In this document: one piece after another, positions 1-5,077 of the stretch | Position numbering within the stretch: the first letter of the stretch is position 1 | How the letters are laid out: each line of letters begins with the position of its first letter | NCBI GenBank assembly: GCA_030045935.1 | Contig: JASIEN010000378.1 | Coordinates: 1 to 10,065 of the forward strand | Source: Candidatus Sulfotelmatobacter sp. | GTDB lineage: Bacteria > Acidobacteriota > Terriglobia > Terriglobales > Acidobacteriaceae | DNA: 10,065 bases | Direction: 5' to 3' | Program-made: the position numbers and the translations under genes | The notes under the pieces: model-generated | The model's input: the letters and a program-made list of their open reading frames with translations, nothing else | What the model was told of the DNA's origin: nothing | Database searches by the model: none

Positions 1-2
1 AG

Positions 3-74
3 CAGGAGGCAAAAACGGCAGGCATTGAAGACCGCGTGGTTGTGCTGGAAGAGGGCGTTACCCGATTCTTCTGA
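3..74 (+). CDS. C-terminal end of an unidentified protein (partial)
   Basis: An open frame enters from the left edge and stops at TGA 72-74, giving 23 residues that end VVVLEEGVTRFF. The frame is open from base 3, and the following sequence (repeat element, then promoter) looks intergenic, so this is probably the 3' end of a real + strand gene. The visible residues alternate charged and hydrophobic positions and read like a final beta strand. I do not recognise the family. The piece is too short for a confident call, and chance openness over 24 codons is possible. Confidence 0.4.
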   Translation, partial: QEAKTAGIEDRVVVLEEGVTRFF

Positions 75-82
75 GAAAAGCA

Positions 83-166
83 GGTTTCAAAAGTTTCGGG
101 GTTTCAAAGTTCCGGGCGGAGCTGCGGTTAGTTTGCTCTTTGAAACCTTGAAACGTCTGAAACTTT
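83..166. repeat. Intergenic TTTCAAAG/CTTTGAAA inverted-repeat cluster
   Basis: Short GTTTC/GAAAC words recur in both orientations. GGTTTCAAAG (100-109) is the exact reverse complement of CTTTGAAACC (138-147). The outer parts also mirror each other: GGTTTCAAAAGTTTC (83-97) against CTTGAAACGTCTGAAAC (147-163). The block sits between the stop at 74 and the promoter at 184. It could fold as a long imperfect hairpin and act as a terminator-like or REP-like element, but no T tract follows. I see the repeats directly; the dispersed nature is inferred. Confidence 0.5.
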
Positions 167-183
167 GCTCCTGTAACACTCCC

Positions 184-213
184 TTGACATACTCCCGTCC
201 GTCTTGGTGTAAG
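184..213 (+). promoter_or_regulatory. Probable sigma-70-type promoter of the VOC gene
   Basis: A perfect -35 box TTGACA (184-189) is followed after 18 bases by TGTAAG (208-213), preceded by TGG as in an extended -10. Transcription would begin near 220, about 30 bases before the start codon. A strong Shine-Dalgarno AAGGAGG (238-244) follows, five bases from the ATG at 250, and fixes that start. Confidence 0.6.
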
Positions 214-249
214 CTACGGCCCGGATTTTTTTGCCATAAGGAGGCAAAC

Positions 250-714
250 ATGGCCGCTAAACCGATTCCAGAAGGCTTTCACTCAGTCACTCCTTACATG
301 ACCGTGCGCAACGCCGCGCGCGCCATTGAGTTCTACAAGCAGGCATTTGGTGCGGTGGAGAAGGGCGTCATGAACAGCCCGGACGGCAAAGTGGCGCACG
401 CCGAATTGCAGATCGGCGACTCGATCATCATGCTAGGCGACGAATTCCCGGAGATGGGTGCACTGTCGCCCCAATCCACTGGTGGTGCCGGCATGGGTCT
501 GCACATTTATCTGGAGGATGTCGACTCGGCGTTCGACCGCGCAGTGAAAGCGGGAGCGACTGTCGAAATGCCGGTGGCCGACATGTTCTGGGGCGACCGC
601 TACGGCAAGCTGGCCGATCCTTTCGGACACAAATGGTCGATCGGTACCCATAAGCGCGATGTGAGCATGTCGGAAATGGAAGACGCCATGAAACACATGC
701 CGAAAAGTGCATAG
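250..714 (+). CDS. VOC-superfamily (glyoxalase/PhnB-like) protein
   Basis: This encodes a 154-residue cytoplasmic protein of the vicinal-oxygen-chelate fold, PhnB-like subgroup. The N-terminal module begins with SVTPYMTVRNAARAIEFYKQ (residues 12-31), the usual helix in which a Tyr precedes a (K/Q)AFGA segment. The second module carries DMFWGDRYG (111-119) and DPFGHKW (123-129), hallmarks of the PhnB-like branch. Possible metal or substrate residues are H50, H85 and H127, but the ligand set cannot be fixed by reading. The frame is open further upstream to 25, but AAGGAGG at 238-244 and the promoter at 184-213 make the ATG at 250 the real start. The length is normal for the family. The substrate is unknown; members include glyoxalase-like, resistance and uncharacterised proteins. 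It appears monocistronic. Confidence 0.88.
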   Translation: MAAKPIPEGFHSVTPYMTVRNAARAIEFYKQAFGAVEKGVMNSPDGKVAHAELQIGDSIIMLGDEFPEMGALSPQSTGGAGMGLHIYLEDVDSAFDRAVKAGATVEMPVADMFWGDRYGKLADPFGHKWSIGTHKRDVSMSEMEDAMKHMPKSA

Positions 715-761
715 CGCGGTTACGGCAGTTATCAGGCTACTGCCCGTTTTGACGCAACGGG

Positions 762-770
762 TGCGATAAT
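762..770 (+). promoter_or_regulatory. Extended -10 placed for a leaderless transcript
   Basis: TGC followed by GATAAT (765-770) matches an extended -10. It ends seven bases before the ATG at 778, so the transcription start should fall on or next to the start codon. No Shine-Dalgarno motif is present and no -35 is obvious at normal spacing (the TTGACG at 749-754 is too close). This predicts a leaderless mRNA for the small membrane protein. Confidence 0.45.
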
Positions 771-777
771 CAGCCGT

Positions 778-978
778 ATGCAAGATGACCGCAAGCCACA
801 TCCCGGCCCATGGCGGGTGCCGCAAGTAGACTCAGGCCTGGCTGGGATTGTCATCGCGGTCGCCTTTGTGGTGCTCGGCATCGTGAGCATGCCGGGCCTT
901 GCCCTTGTCCTGCTGCCGCCCGCAATTCTGCTTGGTATCGGCGTCGCTCTTGTGTTGCGTTTCACCGCCAGGAAGTAA
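778..978 (+). CDS. Small two-helix membrane protein, function unknown
   Basis: This encodes 66 residues. A hydrophilic, Pro-rich N-terminus (residues 1-18) is followed by two hydrophobic stretches at about 20-37 and 39-61, separated by a short SMPG turn, and a basic tail RFTARK. The layout suggests an inner-membrane helical hairpin with the basic tail on the cytoplasmic side. I do not recognise a family. Support for a real gene comes from the strong membrane character, the compact reading frame between neighbours, and the extended -10 exactly where a leaderless start needs it. There is no Shine-Dalgarno sequence. The gene lies 63 bases after the VOC gene on the same strand but seems to have its own promoter. 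Confidence 0.6.
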   Translation: MQDDRKPHPGPWRVPQVDSGLAGIVIAVAFVVLGIVSMPGLALVLLPPAILLGIGVALVLRFTARK

Positions 979-1205
979 TAATGAAGTGATAATGCGGAGG
1001 CTCGGGCCTACTCTGCGAACTCCACGGCCTTCCTTAGTGCCCTTTGCGTTGTAAGATTTTCGCTCTTCCGGTGCACGAGGATCAGTACTTCCGTAATGCC
1101 TTTCTGCCCGCTATTACACAAGTATTACAGTAGCTTTGCACACGCTCCTGTTAGCTTATCTCTGGCAGGATCGCATTCACATCACCCTCGAGGTTCGCGC
1201 CATAC
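979..1205 (+). promoter_or_regulatory. Intergenic region upstream of the desaturase
   Basis: No gene is supported here. The region holds a CCTTTGCGTT-type element (1031-1061) related to one on the other side of the desaturase, and an 11-base-period direct repeat, TATTACA at 1112-1118 and 1123-1129, that could be a regulator site. TTGCAC (1136-1141) is a possible -35 but no convincing -10 follows at 16-18 bases. A GAGG about 12 bases before the ATG at 1206 is the only, rather distant, ribosome-binding candidate. Confidence 0.35.
1031..1061 (+). repeat. Dispersed intergenic element, copy 1
   Basis: This segment aligns with 2185-2214 at 24 identical positions of 30 plus one gap, in the same orientation, sharing the end TAAGATT(T/C)TC. 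Both copies are intergenic, one before and one after the desaturase gene. They resemble CTCTGTGTCCTCTGTG-like spacer elements I know from several bacterial groups. Function unknown. Confidence 0.4.
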
Positions 1206-2120
1206 ATGCAACTGGAAAGTCTCGAAAGACGGCAAGCAGCCAATAACGAAGTCAACTGGGTTACAGCTCTCTTTATGGCGGCGTTTCACGTGGGCGCCGT
1301 GGCGGCGCTCTTTTTCTTCACGTGGAAGGCATTTTTCGTAGCCGCCCTGTTGTGGTGGATTTCAGGCAGCATGGGCATCGGCATGGGCTATCACCGCCTG
1401 CTCACTCATCGCGGCTATAAGACTCCCACGTGGGTCGAGTACTTCCTCACTCTATGCGCCACGCTGGCACTCGAGGGCGGACCGATCTTCTGGGTGGCGA
1501 CGCACCGCATCCATCATCAGTATTCCGATCAGGAAGGCGACCCGCACTCTCCCATCGACGGCAAATGGTGGGCGCACATGGGCTGGATTCTCATGGGCAA
1601 GTCCATGCACCATGACACCACCACGCTGGCGCGCTACGTCCCCGATCTCGCCAAAGACAAATTCCACGTCTGGATCACGAAATATCATTACGTGCCGCAG
1701 ATCATCCTTGGGGTGGCGCTGCTCGTGTTCGGTGGCCTGCCTTATCTGATGTGGGGAACGTTCTTCCGCACCGTTTTCGGATTGCACTGCACATGGCTGG
1801 TAAATTCAGCCACACACTCCTGGGGCACGCGGCGCTTCGCCACGCGCGATCTTTCCACCAACAGCTGGTGGGTCGCCCTGTTCACCTTCGGCGAAGGTTG
1901 GCACAACAATCACCACGCGCATCCCACTTCTGCCGCGCACGGTTTCACCTGGTACGAGATCGATACGAACTGGTACGGCATCTGGGTGCTGAAGCAGCTC
2001 GGCCTCGCGTGGGACATCAAGCGCGTTCGTCTGGCTGATCTGGAAAAAGGCCTGGTGGCTGCCCCCAACGGTCGTTTGATCCCAGAAGCCGTGCCCGAAG
2101 GTGCCACCTCGGGCGACTAG
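1206..2120 (+). CDS. Membrane fatty acyl-CoA desaturase (delta-9 type)
   Basis: This encodes a 304-residue integral membrane di-iron desaturase that introduces a double bond into an acyl chain, using O2 and an electron donor. All three histidine boxes are present: HRLLTH (residues 63-68), HRIHH (100-104) and HNNHHAH (233-239), plus the conserved NSATHSWG with H204. Hydrophobic segments lie around residues 19-60 (likely two passes), 75-95, 162-185 and 185-200, matching the usual four-helix plan. There is no fused cytochrome b5 domain, so an external ferredoxin or similar donor is expected. Length is typical for bacterial delta-9 acyl-CoA or acyl-lipid desaturases. The start at 1206 is the best available ATG, though the ribosome-binding site is weak. 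The role is probably membrane fluidity control; the regiospecificity is inferred from family resemblance only. Confidence 0.92.
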   Translation: MQLESLERRQAANNEVNWVTALFMAAFHVGAVAALFFFTWKAFFVAALLWWISGSMGIGMGYHRLLTHRGYKTPTWVEYFLTLCATLALEGGPIFWVATHRIHHQYSDQEGDPHSPIDGKWWAHMGWILMGKSMHHDTTTLARYVPDLAKDKFHVWITKYHYVPQIILGVALLVFGGLPYLMWGTFFRTVFGLHCTWLVNSATHSWGTRRFATRDLSTNSWWVALFTFGEGWHNNHHAHPTSAAHGFTWYEIDTNWYGIWVLKQLGLAWDIKRVRLADLEKGLVAAPNGRLIPEAVPEGATSGD

Positions 2121-2184
2121 ATTCTTATTCGACCGACACGGACTTCTCGATCACCTGGAGGGACGCAGGGGTTTTACCCTGAGT

Positions 2185-2214
2185 TCCTCCGTGTCCTCTG
2201 TGTTTAAGATTCTC
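2185..2214 (+). repeat. Dispersed intergenic element, copy 2
   Basis: This is the partner of 1031-1061, in the same orientation, containing CTCCGTGTCCTCTGTGTTTAA. It lies in the 181-base gap between the desaturase stop and the cupin start. The same gap contains TTGACT (2248-2253), a possible -35 for the cupin gene, but no good -10 follows. Confidence 0.4.
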
Positions 2215-2301
2215 CTACCCAAGTACAACCAGAGATCCCCTTGCCCATTGACTCGCCTGACCCCCGGGAGCACACTTACTCCCCATGCCATCGAGGTGCC
2301 C

Positions 2302-2895
2302 ATGAAATCGATCGTCGCCACACTTGCATTCTTCCTGCCCGTCGCGGTCCTCGTCCCCCAGAAGGCTCGCCCACCCGCGCAAGCCGGCGCAACCCCGCTG
2401 CTGCTCGAAAAAAATGAAGGCGAGGTTCGTTTATGGCGGCCCGAGCCCGGCGAGGTCGATCCCGGCGGCTTCATCCTCAAGGTCACCCCCAAAGCCAACG
2501 GCTCCCAGCATCTGGTGCTCGTTACCGAGGACGACATGCCTCCTGGCGCAGCCATCCCCACCCACAAGCATCTCGAGCAGGATGAGATCGTGCTGATCGA
2601 GAAAGGAACAATCCACGCTCACGTTGGAGATCAGGAGCGAGACCTGCATGCCGGAGGAATGGTCTTCATCCCGCAGCGCACCTGGGTCAGCCTGAAGAAC
2701 ACCGGCACCGAGCCCGCTAGCATAGTCGGAATCTTCTCAGCACCCGGATTCGAAGACCACCTGCGCTGCGAATCCGTCTCCGCCGGCGAAAAGCCCACAA
2801 CCATCACCCGCACCGAAGAGAACGAATGCGACCGCATTGGCCACGTCGTCTATCGCGACCGCGGAGAAAAAGACCCCGACGTCGGGGCGAAATGA
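2302..2895 (+). CDS. Exported single-domain cupin protein
   Basis: From the ATG at 2302 this encodes 197 residues. Residues 1-28 form a signal peptide (MKS, hydrophobic core, cleavage likely after AQA), so the product is probably periplasmic or secreted. The cupin motif 1 is perfect: G, five residues, H-K-H, then E and G (GAAIPTHKHLEQDEIVLIEKG region, residues about 90-110). In motif 2 (GGMVFIPQRTWVSLKN) the usual His is Val and the usual Gly is Arg, so a canonical four-ligand metal site is incomplete. The C-terminal extension has two Cys (RCESVS and ENECDR). The frame is open back to 2101, but that would overlap the desaturase and lack a signal sequence at the N-terminus; GAGG (2293-2296), five bases ahead, favours 2302. 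Substrate and function are unknown; it could be a sensor, isomerase-like or storage-type cupin. Confidence 0.75.
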   Translation: MKSIVATLAFFLPVAVLVPQKARPPAQAGATPLLLEKNEGEVRLWRPEPGEVDPGGFILKVTPKANGSQHLVLVTEDDMPPGAAIPTHKHLEQDEIVLIEKGTIHAHVGDQERDLHAGGMVFIPQRTWVSLKNTGTEPASIVGIFSAPGFEDHLRCESVSAGEKPTTITRTEENECDRIGHVVYRDRGEKDPDVGAK

Positions 2896-2991
2896 TCGTA
2901 GCGGGTGCCCTTCACCGCCGCGGGGCGGGATCAAATTGACGCGGCGCACCACTCCGGCCAAGCTCTGATGAAGCGTCTAGTGCTCAAACAA

Positions 2992-3023
2992 AAACGGCCG
3001 GCAGCTTTCGCTGCCAGCCGTTT
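2992..3023 (-). terminator. Rho-independent terminator of the Gly-rich protein gene
   Basis: Read on the - strand, a 14-base-pair stem (AAACGGCTGGCAGC with GCTGCCGGCCGTTT, one U-G pair) encloses a GAAA tetraloop and runs into TTTTTGTTT. It lies 20 bases past the stop at 3044. The stem's own A/T ends give a short T run on the + strand too, so it may also serve the converging cupin gene. Confidence 0.85.
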
Positions 3024-3043
3024 CACCTTTCAATCAGCCTCGA

Positions 3044-3511
3044 TTACCGGTGACCACCGCCTCCGCCACCGTGGAACCCACCACCTCCTCCTCCGCCGTG
3101 GAAGCCGCCGCCACTGAATCCACGACCACCAGAGAATCCACGTCCGGCGAAGCCGCGTCCGGTAAAGCCATGGCCATAACCGTAGCCAAAACCTCGGCCA
3201 TAGCCGTAGCCGCGGCCATAACCATACCCCCAGCCTCTACCTCCCCAGCCCCAGCCGCCCCAGCCCCACGGCCAACCCCAGCCGTACCAAGGCCCGGCGC
3301 CAATAAACAGTCCGTTGTAAAACCAGTCAGGGCCGTAATATCCGTAGGGAGCACAGGCATACGGATAGTAGCCGTAATAACCATAGGCGCAAGCAGCTGG
3401 CGGAGCGTAACCGATCCCAACTCCAACCCCCACTTGCGCGTGTGCAGGCTGCGAAAACGTCAGCGGCAGCAGCAGCGCTCCTATCAAAGCTACATGTTTC
3501 AAATATCCCAT
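3044..3511 (-). CDS. Secreted Gly/Tyr/Trp-rich low-complexity protein
   Basis: This encodes 155 residues from the ATG at 3511, which has a strong Shine-Dalgarno (AAGGGGGAG) just upstream; the longer frame to 3592 adds residues unlike a signal peptide. Residues 1-25 are a clear signal peptide ending AHA, with the mature chain starting QVGVGVG. The mature part changes in blocks: a Cys/Tyr-rich section (CAYGYYGYYPYACAPYGYYG, residues about 41-60), a conserved-looking PDWFYNGLFIGAGPWYG, a Trp-Gly section, Tyr-Gly-Arg repeats, Phe-Gly-Arg repeats, and a Gly/His tail ending GGGGHR. Two Cys could form a disulfide. I know similar exported proteins from Acidobacteria, where they are labelled hypothetical. 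The His/Gly tail could bind metal, and the aromatic repeats could promote self-association; both are guesses. It ends at its own terminator. Confidence 0.8.
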   Translation of the reverse strand: MGYLKHVALIGALLLPLTFSQPAHAQVGVGVGIGYAPPAACAYGYYGYYPYACAPYGYYGPDWFYNGLFIGAGPWYGWGWPWGWGGWGWGGRGWGYGYGRGYGYGRGFGYGYGHGFTGRGFAGRGFSGGRGFSGGGFHGGGGGGGFHGGGGGGHR

Positions 3512-3640
3512 AACTCCCCCTTGTCGCAGGCTCAGCGCGCAATTCACACCCGCATCCGCCCGCGTGGCTTTGGATCCTCCTTCCAAAACCACCTACACAT
3601 TTGAACTCGAATCATATCGAAAAGTTGCAGTCGGTGGCAT

Positions 3641-3673
3641 GGTTGATTTCAGCCACGCCGCTTAAAATCAACC
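3641..3673. repeat. 9-base perfect inverted repeat, possible operator
   Basis: GGTTGATTT (3641-3649) and AAATCAACC (3665-3673) are exact reverse complements around 15 bases, which themselves contain AGC (3651-3653) and GCT (3660-3662) able to pair. It sits immediately upstream of the proposed -35 of the Gly-rich gene. No T tract follows on either strand, so an operator or activator site is more likely than a terminator. Confidence 0.45.
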
Positions 3674-3832
3674 AGTTAGTGGGACCACGATCAGTGCGGG
3701 CTGCGCGGCCCCATCGAGTCATGGCACACCTTTGGCATTCCGATGCGCCTAGCAGCGTCTCTGACGCAGACCTGCGCCTGATTATGAGTTTTGGTGGCCG
3801 GAAGCGAAATACAACTACGTCCGTAGACTTTA

Positions 3833-3861
3833 TTGACAATATTGTGGTTTTCTCGTACTAT
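3833..3861 (+). promoter_or_regulatory. Strong sigma-70-type promoter of the response regulator
   Basis: A perfect -35 TTGACA (3833-3838), a 17-base spacer and TACTAT (3856-3861) form the best consensus promoter in the window. Transcription should start near 3868, about 80 bases before the ATG at 3949. Confidence 0.75.
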
Positions 3862-3948
3862 GTCTTTGATTGAATACGTTTTCACACTGCCTCTGACACG
3901 GCAGGTGAGTGCTTCTCCCCTCCCCAGACTGACAAGGAATGGTGATCT

Positions 3949-4707
3949 ATGCGCCCCGTCATCTTCGTCGTGGCCGGTGACCCGGATTCGGCTCGCCTGT
4001 TCCGCAGCGTGCTCGAGGGGGAGCATTTTGCAGTGCGCGCATTTGCCACCGCGGCCGAGGTGCTGGATCAGACATCCCGGCCTGACCTGTTTCTGCTGGA
4101 CAGAGAACTGCCCGACGCAGACGGCTTGGAATTATGCTCTGACATCCGCAAGTCTCCTTTGTGGGCTGACCTGCCGGTGATTTTCGTGAGCAATAGATGT
4201 TCTGAGAGTGAGCGTGTTGCCGGGCTCATGCTGGCCGACGACTACATCGCTAAGCCTTTCGGTTCCCTCGAACTGGTCGCCCGGGTGCGTGCCGTGTTGC
4301 GCCGCACGCGGCATGGTCAAGCTCCTTCGCGATTGATGGCGGGTGACCTGGAACTTGACTCTGAGTCGCTGACCGTCCAAGTTCGCGGGAGGTCGGTACG
4401 CATGACGGTCATGGAGTTCCGGCTTCTGGCCTATCTGGCGCTAAATATGGAGAAATCTTTCAGCCGTGATCAGTTATTGCACGCGGTGTGGGACGCAAGA
4501 TTTGTGACTCCACGAACGGTTGACGTCCACGTTCGCCGGGTGCGGGAGAAAATCGAACCGCATCCGGAGATGCCGCGATATCTGCAGACAATTCGCGGTA
4601 AAGGATATCGTCTGGTGCCGGGCCCTCTCCCGCCGCGCTCGGCACACTTACTCGGCCACGGCGCGTTCTCAGGGGCGGCGCATGTGCAGTCACTCTCGCC
4701 TGCGTGA
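3949..4707 (+). CDS. OmpR/PhoB-family response regulator with atypical receiver
   Basis: This encodes 252 residues: an N-terminal receiver (about 3-120), a winged-helix DNA-binding domain (about 131-224) and a 28-residue tail. In the receiver the phospho-acceptor is D51 (LFLLDRELPD), the switch Ser is S81 and the invariant Lys is K102 (YIAKPF). The acidic pair that binds Mg2+, normally E-D or D-D after the first strand, reads A9-G10 in VVAGDPD; only D11 and D13 follow. In the output domain MEFRLLAYLALN, the recognition helix RTVDVHVRRVREKI (189-202) and the wing IRGKGYRLV (215-223) are canonical. AAGGA lies ten bases before the start. No histidine kinase lies beside it, so it is an orphan in this window. 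Direct control of the next gene through the repeats at 4862-4916 is plausible but inferred. Confidence 0.9.
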   Translation: MRPVIFVVAGDPDSARLFRSVLEGEHFAVRAFATAAEVLDQTSRPDLFLLDRELPDADGLELCSDIRKSPLWADLPVIFVSNRCSESERVAGLMLADDYIAKPFGSLELVARVRAVLRRTRHGQAPSRLMAGDLELDSESLTVQVRGRSVRMTVMEFRLLAYLALNMEKSFSRDQLLHAVWDARFVTPRTVDVHVRRVREKIEPHPEMPRYLQTIRGKGYRLVPGPLPPRSAHLLGHGAFSGAAHVQSLSPA

Positions 4708-4844
4708 AGCCTCGGCATCGACACGTCCCATCCCGTAGCAGTGAAGTTTTGCCTCCAAATATCCTTGGGATCGCAGCATTTTGACGCTTGTAATCTTTCC
4801 GTAACACCCCAAACCTGCCGTCGGATGGCCATTTTCAGGGCATC

Positions 4845-4885
4845 TTAATGTATACGATCACGTCCATAAATTTACCGTACATTAA
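4845..4885. repeat. 8-base inverted repeat around the upstream element
   Basis: TTAATGTA (4845-4852) and TACATTAA (4878-4885) are perfect reverse complements 25 bases apart. They bracket the first copy of the 22-base direct repeat, much as the 9-base inverted repeat at 4889-4919 brackets the second. Confidence 0.45.
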
Positions 4886-4916
4886 CACAACAATGTCCAT
4901 AAATTTACTTGACATT
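4862..4916 (+). repeat. Tandem 22-base direct repeat, 33-base period (regulator sites)
   Basis: Copy 1 (4862-4883) and copy 2 (4895-4916) match at 19 of 22 positions: GTCCATAAATTTAC is identical, then three mismatches, then ACATT. The period of 33 bases is close to three helical turns, so both sites face the same side of the DNA. Copy 2 overlaps the -35 box at 4909-4914. Tandem direct repeats abutting a -35 are the usual layout for OmpR/PhoB-family activators. Confidence 0.7.
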
Positions 4917-4919
4917 GTT
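4889..4919. repeat. 9-base perfect inverted repeat over the -35 box
   Basis: AACAATGTC (4889-4897) and GACATTGTT (4911-4919) are exact reverse complements with 13 bases between. The right arm overlaps TTGACA, so a dimeric protein bound here would touch the -35 directly. It could be an operator for a repressor separate from, or the same as, the direct-repeat binder. Confidence 0.6.
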
Positions 4920-4937
4920 CCCGCACCCCGTTAAATT
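4909..4937 (+). promoter_or_regulatory. Probable promoter of the PstS-like gene
   Basis: A perfect TTGACA (4909-4914) is followed by a weak -10, TTAAAT (4931-4936, spacer 16) or TAAATT (4932-4937, spacer 17). A perfect -35 with a poor -10 and repeats on top suggests a regulated promoter. The leader would be about 135 bases. Confidence 0.55.
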
Positions 4938-4945
4938 TCCCACTG

Positions 4946-5042
4946 CCGGGAAGGGGCGGCCTCGGCCTCTCAGGGCAATCCCGGAGTTTCGTTTCCAGCT
5001 TTCCCCAAATTGCTTGGTCCGGGGCGAAGTGGAGTACGAAAC
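4946..5042 (+). promoter_or_regulatory. Possibly structured 5' leader
   Basis: Several complementary pairs lie in the presumed leader: CCGGGA (4946-4951) with TCCCGG (4979-4984), and GTTTCGT (4986-4992) with ACGAAAC (5036-5042). Within the latter, CCCC (5003-5006) can pair with GGGG (5021-5024), or CCAA (5005-5008) with TTGG (5014-5017). I recognise no known riboswitch. Some pairing is expected by chance in GC-rich sequence. Confidence 0.25.
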
Positions 5043-5077
5043 CCCAGGAAAAAGAACCCATCCGAAGGAGAAAGTAA

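Larger units (their letters stand above)
3512..3948. promoter_or_regulatory. Divergent promoter region between Gly-rich and regulator genes
   Basis: I see no convincing gene in these 437 bases. For the - strand gene, TATGAT (3616-3611, reading -) matches a -10 at five of six positions, with ATGCCA (3640-3635) as a partial -35 at 18 bases, giving a leader of about 90 bases. Just upstream of that lies the inverted repeat at 3641-3673. For the + strand regulator there is a strong promoter at 3833-3861, then a leader of about 80 bases containing a small CTGCC/GGCAG hairpin near 3890-3905. Confidence 0.5.
4708..5077 (+). promoter_or_regulatory. Long regulatory region upstream of the PstS-like gene
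   Basis: No gene is supported in these 370 bases. The first 130 bases show nothing clear, including no obvious terminator for the regulator gene. From 4845 to 4937 there is a dense set of repeats and a promoter (listed separately). The remaining 135 or so bases would be a transcribed leader with several complementary pairs, ending in the strong Shine-Dalgarno AAGGAG (5065-5070) seven bases before the ATG. Confidence 0.6.

Noticed and set aside
25..249. Upstream extension of the VOC gene's reading frame
   Set aside because: It runs through a repeat element and the promoter, and a strong ribosome-binding site fixes the start at 250.
428..825. Long open frames on the - strand opposite the VOC gene
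   Set aside because: They overlap a clear VOC protein, are rich in Arg/His/Pro and have no family resemblance; they are antisense shadows.
2101..2301. Longer start for the cupin protein overlapping the desaturase end
   Set aside because: It would bury the signal peptide; the ATG at 2302 has GAGG upstream and begins a proper signal sequence.
3512..3592. GTG-initiated 27-residue extension of the Gly-rich protein
   Set aside because: It would place charged residues ahead of the signal peptide and ignore the strong AAGGGGGAG before the ATG at 3511.
3050..3604. 184-residue + strand open frame opposite the Gly-rich gene
   Set aside because: Its Ala/Thr/Pro low-complexity sequence mirrors Gly/Tyr codons of the - strand gene, which has a signal peptide, ribosome-binding site and terminator.
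3612..4026. Small - strand genes in the region before the response regulator
   Set aside because: They have no ribosome-binding site or recognisable motif and cross the strong + strand promoter and the regulator's start.
4862..4908. CRISPR-like direct repeats
   Set aside because: Only two copies with a 19-base gap between identical cores, at a promoter; no array and no cas genes.
4862..4916. Classical Pho box
   Set aside because: The core is similar to a half site but has an extra base and the repeats lie 33 apart instead of 11, so the name is not justified.
5001..5050. Known riboswitch (such as cyclic di-GMP type) in the leader
   Set aside because: None of the conserved sequence blocks of the riboswitch classes I know could be found.
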